Assembly (NCBI GenBank): GCA_020086605.1
Contig: JACBWW010000017.1
Coordinates: 7,464,775 to 7,528,774 of the forward strand
Length of the DNA: 64,000 nucleotides
Reading direction: 5' to 3'
Origin: Lanius collurio
Lineage: Eukaryota; Chordata; Aves; Passeriformes; Laniidae
Shown in pieces: positions 12,471 through 23,659 of the stretch. The position numbers were made by a program, and so were the translations under genes. Below the pieces are notes generated by a model. It did not search any database. It saw only the letters and a program-made list of their open reading frames with translations, and was not told where the DNA came from. The stretch's first letter is position 1. Every line of letters begins with the position of its first letter.

Positions 12471-13949
12471 TGACATCATCACCAAAATATCTCCTCACAG
12501 GTGTTTACAGGGCTGGTATCTCCATGTAAAACAGTGACCCAGGAGTATCTTTAAAGCCACTGGTGAGAAACAGGCACTGGTGGACTTCAGCCACCTGGTG
12601 TGGTTTAGATGCTACAAAAAGAATTGCATTTTTTACTTCCTTGCCTGCTGCTCTCTGGATCTCCACAGATTATACTGACTATGGGAGGAGTCCAGGGTGA
12701 CTGGTTCAAGTGAATCCCTCAGTGTGTGATTGATAAACCCTGACAAGAAGGAAGTTGAGTTTGTGGAGCTTGACAGAACAAGTGAATGAGATGATGGGTT
12801 AGAGATTCCTCCTGCCTCCTGCACCATCCTCACCTCTGGCTTCCACTTCACAGCTTTCACCTGTGAGACAGAGAATCATTTCTGTGGAAGGAAACACAGC
12901 ATTGAGTAGCAGGAGTTGCCAGCTTTTGGAACAGAAGTTGCTGATAACTCAAGTTCCTCACGTGGGCACCCAGGAGGCTTATCAGAGGTGGGACCTGGAA
13001 GGTGTCCTGGACATGAGAGTTTGTAAGCACAGATTTCTTGTATAACAGCAATGAGGCTGTGTCACAACCCTAAATCCTGATAAGACACCCAAGATAACTG
13101 TACCTTGTGTGCGTGTTCTGCTTGCTTCCTTATCATCATCTTATCATTTGGCAAGGCCTTCTGAATTAATCTAAGAAATATTCTGGGCATTCGTAAAAAA
13201 TACTCCGTGCACTGGAATTCAGCAAATATTTATTAATTGGCTAAACACTGGTGAAGAATGCGCAACCAAAAAAAGAATAGAAGTTTTCAGCTCTTCTCTG
13301 TAAAATACACAAAGAATAGGAGGTTAAAAGTTACATTCCACAAACATGCCTTTAGCTGAGATGTACTTGGTTTGGTGAGTGGTGTGGATGGGAGCCAAGG
13401 TCTCCAGACCCTGAGTTCTGAATCATTGCTGCAGCAGAGTGCAAAAATATCCCTTGTGGCTGAGGGAAAGGAGCAGTCCAGGGTCCCCACCTGTGCAGGT
13501 CTGTGGGGGACAGCTCCCCTGAGGATGGAAGGGTTTCTGCAAGGTTGTCTGCCAAGAGACGTGAAAATCCAAACTGCAGATCACAGGTACTGAGCAGCCC
13601 CTTGGCTGTGGATGAGCTGTGAGCATGATATGGGTCATATTAGTGAAGTTTTGGTAGGGATTAAATTCTAAACACTATAAAAGCATCTTCATGGAGCGGT
13701 GGAAGGTGCAACAGTAAATTAATTTTAGTATCGCAAGCAAGAAATAAAAATCCACCTTAAACATTGAACATGGAAGATGACACAAATTGCTTTACTCTGA
13801 GGTACAGGACTTGACCAATCTGTTACTCAGATGATTTTTTATTTGTGCTGCAGTTTTAGGCCTGTGCTTCATTTGCCTTATTGACCATTAAAGTCAGGAG
13901 AAAAACATACTGAGGGCCAAGTTCATTCCAAATGTAGATCTGGAGCTAT
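12471..13949. other. unique noncoding DNA
   Basis: No feature is recognised. Confidence 0.4.
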
Positions 13950-14062
13950 TCCAGAACTGTCTGCACACAATCCTGGGTGCCATGAGCTCTGGGATGGCCC
14001 CACTGGAGCAGGAGGTTAGACCAGGTGACCCACAGTGCTCCCTTCCAATCTGACCCATTTCT
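13950..14062 (+). mobile_element. CR1 LINE fragment (tail)
   Basis: The segment 'ggaggttagaccaggtgacc' followed by 'cagtgctcccttccaatctg' matches the CR1 3'-terminal pattern, in which a TTGGAC-T-GATGACC motif precedes the ttccaacc tail. It is diverged and short. Confidence 0.65.
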
Positions 14063-14776
14063 GTTGAAATCAGCTAAACACTGTTTTCAGTGGGCTCCAC
14101 ATTTCCATCTCTCAGATGGAAGATCACTCCCTTGCATGCTGTGACATCTTGGCTGAGAAAAGCCCTCATGGTCTGTGTTTTATGTCTTACTGTCAGTGAT
14201 CCATGGCTGTATTCCTGTTTTGAAGTGGCTGCAACACGCTGTTGATGAGATCTCAAATCTGCTGTCATGAATTGTTTACATTCGGTCAATAGAAGCAAAA
14301 GGGGGAAAATATCACAATGGCAAATTGCAGCTGGTAAATGTCACTCCCAGACAGGGTGACAAATGAGGACTGGGTTCTCTGCCATGGCGTGTGAAGAAAG
14401 CCGGTCTTTTACGAGCACTTCAATGCAGAACACTTTTATTATGACTGACATCCTTCTCAGGGCTGAATTCCTATCACCATATCCTTCCTGAGTGGCTCCT
14501 GCTCAGGTCAGTCCTGTGAAACAATCCAACGTTTCTGAAATGGTTATTCCAGTGGGCAAGGCTGACAAACACAACACATGCATTAGAATCTGCTCTGGGT
14601 TTGTTAGGGTTGGCTTTCCGTCAGTAGCACTGAATGTAATAGGTGAAAATCTGAAAATTAGGCACTTTTTATTTTTTTTCAGTATGAAATATAGCTCTGG
14701 ATACTCAACTGTTGAGTCATTTGAGAGAGAAAGTAGGTGTTTAATGGCTGCATGACATGAACTTTGAAAAATACAT

Positions 14777-14890
14777 AAAATCACAGAATCACAGAATATC
14801 CTGAGCTGGAAGGAACCCATAAGGATTGAGTCCAGCTCCTGGCCCTGAACAGGATACCCCCAAAAATCACACCATATGTCTGAGTGTATG
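14777..14890 (-). mobile_element. CR1 LINE fragment (3' end)
   Basis: It opens with 'aaaatcacagaatcacagaa', two copies of the reverse-complemented CR1 octamer, followed by 'gagctggaaggaacccataa' and 'gtccagctcctggccctgaa'. This is the CR1 subtype with a 'ggaacccataagg' tail, on the minus strand. Confidence 0.85.
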
Positions 14891-15072
14891 AGTAACAGAG
14901 GCCCCAGAAAGGGGAATTAGAACTATAATTATTATGTTTATTTTAATTTTGAGTAGAATCTAGATAAGCATCCAATAATGCAATAGTGCTAAGGCACTCA
15001 CAAATTAATTTTTAACAGAACAGCGAGTGAAAACATAGGGTAGTATTGTGATGAGTGAGAGGCTGTATTGAG

Positions 15073-15468
15073 AACTATGAGAAAAGGCTAAAAGAATTTG
15101 GATTATTCAGCCTGGAGAAGTGAGTGACTTATTGTAGCCTTCCAGTACCTGATGGGAGCCTCCAAGAAAGTTGGAGAGGGACTATTAACAACAGCATGAA
15201 GTGAGACTACAAGGGTGAATAGCTTCAAACTGCCAGAAGACGTGATCCAACTGGATATTAGGAAGAAATTCTTCCCTGTGAGGGTGGGGAGGCCCTGGCT
15301 TAGGGTGCCCACAGAAGCTGTGGCTGCCCCTGGATCCCTGGAAGTGTCCAAGACCAGGTTGGATGGGGCTTGGAGCCACCTGGGATAGTGGAAGGTGTCC
15401 CATGGCAGTGGGTGGCACTGAATAATCTTCAAGGTCCCTTCAAACCCAAACCATTCTGGGTTTCTGTT
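15073..15468 (+). mobile_element. CR1 LINE fragment (3' end)
   Basis: Sense-strand CR1 landmarks run from 'gattattcagcctggagaag' through 'gaagaaattcttccctgtga', 'gaagctgtggctgcccctgg' and 'ggttggatggggcttggagc' to the tail 'aaacccaaaccattctgggt'. A minus-strand CR1 tail ends about 180 bp upstream, so two independent insertions sit close together. Confidence 0.92.
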
Positions 15469-17329
15469 AGAGCCTCCTGTAATAGCACCAGCCTGGTTTA
15501 AATTATTATAACATCTGGTGCTCTCTAAATACACATTGCTTCTCCTTCTTTCAAGTTATCTCAGCTGCTAAGAGCAAAGAAAGGCACTTTGTAACTTAAA
15601 GTATAAAAACAGCATTAATTTTTACTCTCTCCTTTTTTTTTCCCACTTTACATGTTCCATGTTTAATGTGTAATTGAATTAAGAAGCTTTTTTATTTTGT
15701 GGTCTCTGACAGCAAATAGTCAGCACAGTCAGCGAGGAGAAAGGTGATTTATGAGGTTTCCAGGATGCAGGGAACAGGTGACTTTTGCTTAAAGGAAAAA
15801 AAAAATCGTGTTCCTGGCTTAAAAAAAATAATCAAGTAAAAGTAAAGCCATACAGAGAATATATGTTATCTCCAATCGTTCCAGAAAGCGTTTCCTACAC
15901 AACAACAATTACAAGTCATTGTGAGTCCCTTGGGAACAGCAGTCAAAAACATCAGCAGTTAATTACTAGAACTTCCTAAATCAACCTTCTTTGGCATGAC
16001 ATGAAGTGAATGAGAGCAATAAAAGCAAGGAAGTGCATTGTGCTTTGTCCTGTCCAACTCCTGTTCGGACAGGCGTAGGTCACAAGCACAAATGTAACCA
16101 GGCATGAATTGTTGGGTTTTTTTTTTAATATATTAATTCTTGGCCTTGGGTTAAATTAAGCCCAAGCATGATGGAAAGGCCAAGGTAAAATGCAGGGCCA
16201 GGTCCTGAGGCTGCGTAAATCCTCTGAGTTGTGCCATGGCCACACCTTTGGGGCAGAGTCCCTGCTCCAGTAAAGCATCAAAGAGTACGGAAAAAATATG
16301 TCCTGGAGTGGCTGGCACAATAAAGGGAGAAAATGAACGATCTGTTCTTATTGGGATTTTCAAGGCTGTATTTTGGGGTGCTGCTAAATTTTCTGATATG
16401 CAGCTCGGGCAGGGAGAGCTTTGTCTTTGCCTTGGCCCAGGTGGCTGCTGGGGTCAGTCTGGAAGGAAGGGATACCCTCAGGTTTGTTACCAGCTATGGG
16501 AAAGGGAAAACATTTCATGTGGACCCTGCCTCAAAATTGATTTCTTTGCTTTAAAACCAGTCTGCAAGATCTAGAACATTTCTCTGATAAAGCAGCTCCT
16601 GCTGGTTTTCACCAGTCTCCTCATTCTTGCCCTTTTATCTCACAGTGGGGTGGAGAAAACATTTCACCTGCTGATTCGGTGAGTCTTCCCTGGAAAAGGA
16701 GCTTTGAGTAGGGATGTGAATGGGGCAGAGTTGTCAGCATCACACACCTTTGGCTCAGAGTGAATGAGAAATAAAACTCATGGCGTAATTGGAGGGAGGG
16801 AGCTGCATGGCAAGGCACACACCAACAAATGGAACAGAAGCTGTTTATCAGGAAGAGGTTTATAGGTTCTTAAATCTTCACAGATGTGGGTGAGGAGAAG
16901 CTGGTGACTGATATAGGGTGGCTGGAAGGAAGAGAGCACAACGAGATGTTGGCCAGACAGGGCTCCCCAGACCTTGGGAAATTATTTTTGGATTAGCAGT
17001 TGTGCAAGTCATGCTTGGTGCCATGGAAGGGCTGGCCAGAGAGAGCAATAAAGCAGGCAGAATGTTTCCCTAAGCCATTAGCATAGGTAATTAACAGCTA
17101 ATCACCATGAAACCAACGGCTCATCAAGGAGTTGAGGAGCTACAATTGGGTGGAAGAAACCCAACAACCTGACTGGTGCCAGTGGAGTTCTCCGTCTCAG
17201 CCACTCCTGGGGCTGGTGAGCAGCTGAGACCCACTGAGATGCCTTGGCTTGGCCAAAGAAATGCCCCCCAAGGGGACCCTGAGAGCTGTGGGGTGCCCTC
17301 ATAGGAACAGGGATGAAAGGGAGGAGCAT
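15469..17329. other. unique noncoding DNA
   Basis: No gene or repeat is clearly recognised. The right end, from about 16.9 kb, may belong to the LTR-like element that follows. Confidence 0.35.
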
Positions 17330-17605
17330 TTGAAGATTACATAAAACTCACCATGGGATGATTTTACAGGAGCTCTGAGAGTGTGTGAAAGTTATTGTAG
17401 GATATTTGGAGGAGGACCAATCAATGTGGCCTGGGGAGGAGCAAGTGTGGGAAAACAGAGAGATAGGGGGATAAAAGCTGTCAAACATGTGCAATGCTCA
17501 TGCACTTGCTCAGCTCAGTCTGCCCTGTCTCCTCATTAAACTCCATTCCCAGGTACTTTTCTTGGCAAGGGTCCCCCACAGGTTTGTGTGGGGTCTTAGG
17601 GCCAG
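17330..17605 (+). mobile_element. possible endogenous retroviral LTR segment
   Basis: Promoter and polyadenylation-like elements occur in LTR-like order and spacing. A CCAAT box ('gaccaatcaatg', about 17417) is followed by a TATA-like 'gggggataaaagctg' (about 17467), then a short leader and 'cattaaactccattcccagg' (about 17534) as a polyadenylation-type signal, with a GT-rich stretch ('ggtttgtgtggggtc') after it. Avian ERV LTRs often carry a similar arrangement. I could not define TG...CA ends, a target-site duplication or internal retroviral genes. It could instead be chance or an unrelated promoter. Confidence 0.35.
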
Positions 17606-18476
17606 CATGTGGAGAAGGGGCTGTGGCTCACAGGGCTTGTGTGCCTGTGGGTCCAGGAACTAGAGAGACCAGGCTGTGGGTGTTTCCCTGAGGAACTGCA
17701 GTCCTGCACACATGGATTTGCCTGGTTTGTTCAGAGAACTTCAAACCAGCTGGTGAGAAGGGGAGGGGTCTGTGAGCAGGGCCTTGGAGAGACCATGGCC
17801 CCAGGGCAGATGCTGGAGGGGCCAGAGCATGGCAAGTTATCTTCTGGAGTGTCTGAAGGTCTCAAGCAGCTTTTGGGGAGGTTGTAGGGTGTGTGCACAG
17901 CTGTGGGGACACACACTGGACCTCACAGCAAGCAGGGCTGAGGGATGTGGAGCTGTGGCAACCTCACATCCACTGGGATCTCAGGTCCAAATGCCTCTGA
18001 CATCCATCCTCCTGACCCATGGTCCCCATCATCATCCTTCTGATCCTCACTGAGCCTTGGTGCTTGTGGTGATTTGCTTTCAATCATGGTGTGAGTCCTC
18101 AAGGGAGAGACCAAGCATTTGGGTACCTATTTTAAGCTATTTTTTAAAAAGAAAATAAATTTCATGTTAATACTTTTGGAAGGTTTTAACGGCACTATTG
18201 GACAGCTGCAACCCCCTGTGCTCTGATCTCTGGGATGGGAACCTGCTGCTCCATCAACAAACATTCCTGAAAGGAGTTGTAGGACTTTGTGTGTTGAATT
18301 CAGCAAGTCAGGGAAATCTCCTTTGCTCCTTCATTCCACCACAGACATATGTAAAAGTCAAATCACCACCACTCTTGGTCTGGGGAGCCCCCAAATTTCC
18401 TCTTTCATGAGATCATCTCTGTCTTTTTGCTTGCTAAACAATGCAGATTATTTTTTTCTCCCCTGTCTCTACAGAT
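17606..18476. other. GC-richer unique DNA
   Basis: Somewhat more GC-rich than the surroundings. It could be the remainder of a decayed element, but no coding domain or terminal structure is visible. Confidence 0.3.
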
Positions 18477-18622
18477 CCAGAAGTGTTTCAGACCAGGTTG
18501 GATGGGGCTTGGAGCAACCTGGTCTAGTGGGAGGTGTCCCTGCCCATGGCAGAGGGTGGGACTGGGTGGTCTTTAAGGTCCCTTCCAACCCAGCCATCCT
18601 GGGATTCTGTGTGATTCTGTGG
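18477..18622 (+). mobile_element. CR1 LINE fragment (extreme 3' end)
   Basis: The sequence 'gaccaggttggatggggctt', then 'ggtctttaaggtcccttcca', ends in two tail octamers ('gggattctgtgtgattctgt'). This is the complete plus-strand 3' end with a short 5'-truncated body of about 145 bp. Confidence 0.93.
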
Positions 18623-20583
18623 ACAGTGTGTTTCTGATTTAATATTTCCTCTCATCTTTTCCATTATAAAGGTGAAGAGTTATGAGATGCCAAACCAGTG
18701 CATCACGTCCAATATTAAGCATAAATCCAAAATTAAATTCCAGGTGCCTGAACTAGAGTTTTATTCCTGATTTTTCACTCCATGGTACCCCAGTGAAACT
18801 CTAGTATCAGCTTCTGCTTTGCTGTGAGTTTTAAAGGCAATTAATATAAAAATATTCTCATTACCAGAAAATATTCAACATGTAGACAGATACAAGTAAA
18901 GAGAATTTATATTATGGATAACTTTGATCTGTGATCAAAATCCAAAGGCAAGCCACTGCCCAGAGTCTCACAGCAAATACAGATCCACTGTCTTCTTGTG
19001 TTATGTTCAGAAATATTTTGTTTAGATGTGCTTACCTGCTGTTCACCAGTGCATGACCTTTATTTTCATCTGTGGTTTGTGCTTTTCAGTTTATTGCTAG
19101 GGTTTTTGAAAAATAAAGGACTTTTTTTAATGAACAAACCCATTAACATGCTTCAATCAGTGTTTCCTGGGAAAACTCATGGCTAGTTGTTGTTCTCTAT
19201 AAGCCTGCAAATCAGACACAAATTCTGAGTGTGAAAACAGAGAACTGGAGAAACAAACTGCAGATCAGGAAAGTGATGGTTAGCCAGGAGATTTGATCTG
19301 GGTTTAAGTGAAAATTGTAGCTAACGTGTTTCCTGTAATCACTTTTATGTTCAAAAAACAGTGTCCCTTCCTGCTGAAGCAAAGTTGCATTTTGTTTGCT
19401 ACAGCACAGGTCTGCTTTCCATTTTTTACCAAAAATGGAGCAAAACAAGGGGAGGAGCTTTACTTTTCCATCCCCTGAGACAGACAGATGGTTCTCTTGA
19501 GCTGTGAGGATGTGTTTGAAGAGCTACTCTGGTCTGAGCACCCCTGACACAGACCAATACCTGAATATCAGAGTTGTGTGGAATGCTGCTTTCCTTTTGA
19601 GGTAAAACCTGTCAATTTTAATTTTATCCTTGTAATGTTTCACCTGAACTCATCACCTGACCCACCTTTTAGAGCCAGATGAATGGATGGCCCATCCTGA
19701 CCCACCTTTTAGAGTTGCCTTGGGAATACCCAGAAGTGGAGCACAGCACACAGGATGCACCGTGACTTCAGAGGCATTTTCTCCGTGCTCTTTCTGAGTT
19801 TGCAGAGTCTTTAACCTCTTGTCCCAGCATCAAGATTGGTGTCATTTATGCAAGAGGAGCCATTTATGATGTCAGGGCTCAGCAGGCTCTTTTCCAGCAG
19901 GGATTTTTGCACAATCCCAGTGTCGTGTGTAGGAAACGGCCTCCGGTGACATTTTTCTGCTGTTGGTGCCAGTGCCAGCCTGTGCCAAGATGTTTGCTGC
20001 TATACCAAATAAACTGAGCCACGCTGCAGTAGCCTTTTGTGTAAATCAGGAGTGAGAATGGTGAATGTTCCAATGTCCTCCAGAGCTGGAGTATAAAACT
20101 GCTGCTTTATCCAAAATTAGCAGCATGTGGCAGCCCAGTTCAGCCTGCACATCTCTCTGAAAGCACTCATGGTGTAAATGACATCACAAGTTACTATTAA
20201 ATTAAAAGGGACTACCTAAAATGTCCTGTCTGCCCTTCTGTAATTTGAAATTGAAATAAAGAATATAATGACAGCAACAATACATGATTGCATTAAGGGG
20301 AAGGGAAATTGAGAGAAGAAAGAAAATAACTTCACAACTTAAAATAGCTTTGAATAAAGTTCTCCCATCTAATTGTCTTTTGTTTACTTCTGTCCTAATA
20401 TGCTTAAGGATATTCAAGGAGATCTTTATTGGGTGAGTTTAATTTTTCAATTCCAATTTCTTAACAGCATGGTGTTTGAGAACGAAACTGGCACCTTCGT
20501 ACTCTTAACATGCAGGATTCCATTGCAAACTAAAAAGAAAATTCCCCTGTGATTTTGAGTTGATGCTGTAAAATTAGAAATGA
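18623..20583. other. unique noncoding DNA
   Basis: Nothing is recognised apart from a small imperfect tandem duplication near 19.7 kb. Confidence 0.4.
19656..19714. repeat. short tandem duplication, 40-bp period
   Basis: The 19-base string 'cctgacccaccttttagag' occurs at 19656-19674 and again at 19696-19714, 40 bp apart. Confidence 0.85.
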
Positions 20584-20714
20584 AGCAGTTCAAGGCCAGG
20601 TTGGACAGGGCTTGGAGCAACCTGGGACAATGGAAAGTGTCCCTACCCATGGCAGGGGCTGGAACTGGTTGGTCTTCAAGATCTCTTTCAACCCAAAACA
20701 TTTTGGGATTCTCT
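20584..20714 (+). mobile_element. CR1 LINE fragment (extreme 3' end)
   Basis: The sequence 'caaggccaggttggacaggg' leads to 'ttggtcttcaagatctcttt' and the tail 'caacccaaaacattttggga'. It is a plus-strand CR1 terminus of about 130 bp with modest divergence. Confidence 0.9.
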
Positions 20715-22339
20715 TAGAATTAATCAGTGAATTTTTGTCTTGCCTTTAAACTTTTCAGTACCCCTCAGTATCATGCCTTAAATACTTTCTGTCCCTACTG
20801 GCATAAAATGTGTAGAGTATTTCATACCCAGAGCCTTACAGGCCCACACATTCCTAATTCCCAGCTAACGAGTCTGACTGATCTCCACCCATCACTTCTT
20901 TGAGGAGAAAACAGTTTTGGCACTGGAATGAAGGAAACTCAGTGTAAAAGATGATGTATCCCATTAAAAGGCTTTAAAGGTGACACTCCACTCCTGTTGA
21001 AATCAATACGATTTGATTTCAAAATGAAGAGGATTTCACTAAAAATTGGCTTTGAGGTATCTGGAATCAAATGAAAATCCATACTTGAGAGTTGGTTCTT
21101 AATTTGGTAGCTCCCAAAGCATAAAATAAATACATAAAATAATCTTAAGCCAACTGAAGTCAAAGATCTGTGTGTTATTCCATTGGGGTGTTTCAGCTGG
21201 AATTTTATAGCCATGGTGCACTTTTGGTGTTAAGTCAGTGATAGATGGTTCCTCACAAAAATAATCACATAGTCTTTTCAGGTTACTTAAATGGGGGAGC
21301 ACTTATGGATTCCCAGGCAAAATGTAGCCTTGACTTAAACAGAAAAATTCCATTCACTTCGTGCAAAAAAAAAGTACAACCATTTGGCTACAGAAAGATC
21401 TTGGGTTTTTTCCTGTTAATTTGGGTTTCCTATCAGGGAATAAATGCCTGCATCCATGAAGTTTTTACCAAAGAAGGAAAAACACAGTCTTTAGCCAGGT
21501 GAAAACAATCAGTCAGGACCTGACAACTGAAGGACTGTTTACCAAGGTTTGCAGGCAAAAAAAAAAAAAAAAAAAGAGCAACCCAACACTAAGAAAACTT
21601 GGAACTGAAACAACCAAATCACAGATTCAACAGAAAATGGGGATGTGAAAAAAGCAGCGCTGCTACCAAGGCAAACGTGCTGAAAAACCAACCCGGGCCA
21701 GAGCAAACAGGACCTTTCCTTGCACCAGGAGGCACAGGAGGATCATTAGTGCCTAATCATTCCTGTAACACTCCCTAGGAAGCACTTTGTACAGAGCACC
21801 GCATGCTCCTTGTCTCCTTTTTAGGGAAGCAGTGTGGAGTGGATGATCCCGGAGCCTTCCCTTGCCAAGGAGACAAAAGAATAATTTCTCTGTATTTAAT
21901 CAACCTCCTCAGGCTTGTTTGGTGAGAGTTAGAACTGAGAAGAGGCAGAAATTGGTCACACGTGGATCACTTTAATGCTGGAATCTCCAAGACATCCCAG
22001 CTCCCTGCTTTTTAAAGATATTTCTGGAAACTTCATGACATTTTAATTGGTTTTCACGATTTTAGAGCTGTCGAGGTAAGGAGAGTTTTGGACTGTTGTT
22101 ATGATGGCAGAACTCCCTTGCTTTCTGACTTTGTGCTTGGAAACAGCAGAGCAGGCTGAACCCATTTCCATTTTAACTTCTGTTTGAGATGTCTCAGTTC
22201 TAACATAGCTGCCTTAAGCTTCCAACTATGTCCACAGACATTTTATTTCCAAAAAAAGTGATGGAGATGTCCCATTCTCCTCTAATGACTGAATCATTAG
22301 GCTGAGCCAATCATACCCTGGGCAGTGTGGGCAGCAGAT
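20715..22339. other. unique noncoding DNA
   Basis: A poly-A tract of about 19 bases lies at 21557-21575. Nothing else is recognised. Confidence 0.4.
21557..21575. repeat. poly-A tract
   Basis: An uninterrupted A run. No element tail is recognised directly upstream. Confidence 0.9.
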
Positions 22340-22902
22340 GGAGGGAGAGGATTCTGCCCCTCTGCCCCAGTCAGGTGAGACCCCACCTGCAGAGCTGCCT
22401 CCAGCCCTGGATCCCAGCAGGGGAAGGACGTGGAGGTGCAGTAGAGAGTCCAGAGGAGGCACCAGGGTGATCAGAGGAATGGAGCAGCTCTGCTGTGAGG
22501 GAAAGCTGGGAAAATTTGGATTATTCAGCTTGGAGAAGGGAAGATTTCAGAGTGACCTCATTGTGGCCTTCCAGGGCCTGAAGGGAACTACAGGAAGGAT
22601 TGAAAGGGATGGTTTACAAGAGTATGGAGTGACAGGACAAGGGGGAATGGCTCCAAACTGACAGATGCTGGGTTTAGATGAGCTATTAGAAAGAAATTGT
22701 TTCCTCTGAGGGTGGTGAGGCCCTGGAACACATTACCCAGAGAAGCTGTGGCTTCCCCTGGATCCCTGGAAGTGTCCAAGGCCAGGCTGGACAGGGCTTG
22801 GAGCAACGTGGGATAGTGGAAGGTGTCCCTGCCCATGGCAGGGGGATTGAAAGGAGATGAGCTTTCACATTGCTCCCAGCCCAAACCCTTCTGGGATTCT
22901 GT
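22340..22902 (+). mobile_element. CR1 LINE fragment, longest in the window
   Basis: About 560 bp of CR1 3' sequence in sense orientation. It starts with 'ggagagga' and 'cccctctgccccagtcaggt', then 'gagctgcctccagccctgga', 'ggatcagaggaatgg'-type text and 'ggattattcagcttggagaa', and ends in 'ccaaacccttctgggattct'. The body keeps the usual order but is interrupted relative to a coding frame, so it is a dead copy. Confidence 0.92.
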
Positions 22903-23624
22903 AAATGCAGCAAGAGCTCGTTGTCAGATAATGGGGTCTGAGTGTTTGGCTTCCATGTTTTGAATCTCAACGTCCCAGATTTTTCTTTCTAACAACTTAG
23001 ATATGAGTAAGTAAATAATGTTCAAATTGATACTGAGAACAAAAAAAATTGTTCTGGAAACTAAGGGTACAGCAATGAAGATGCCTCAAAATTTTTCCTT
23101 TTCTCTCTGCTGATGTTATGTCATAACTAGAACTCAGAAACCACAATCTAAACTACATCATAATATCTAGCACAGGTCATTCTTATCCATTACTGGCTCC
23201 ACAACAGTTTGGAAATGAAATAAAAAATAATATTCCCCTTTCCCTTCCCATAAATCAATGGTAAATTCTCATTAGGTTTTATTTTACAAGCCAGAATAAA
23301 ACTTGAATGAGGCTCCAAGGTGCACAGAGTCCCAGACAACACTTCAGTTTTATTAAAATTATTTGCATCTGTTAAGATGCATATGAAGATTACTTGATTC
23401 TTTTTTTATCCCCTTTCCAAAATACTTGGCACTCAACCAAAGGGATGGAATTTAGAGCTCTGACCCTTAAGACTCCTGTCAGCAAGCTGAGCATGTAATT
23501 TACTTTGAGGTGATCATAGCTCTGAAAAACCTGAGCTAGATTTAACCTGGTATTGTTTGAATCAGAATCAAATAGAAGAACAAAAATAGAATAATGGCTC
23601 ATATTTTTTTAATGTAGACATCTG

Positions 23625-23659
<35 letters not shown>

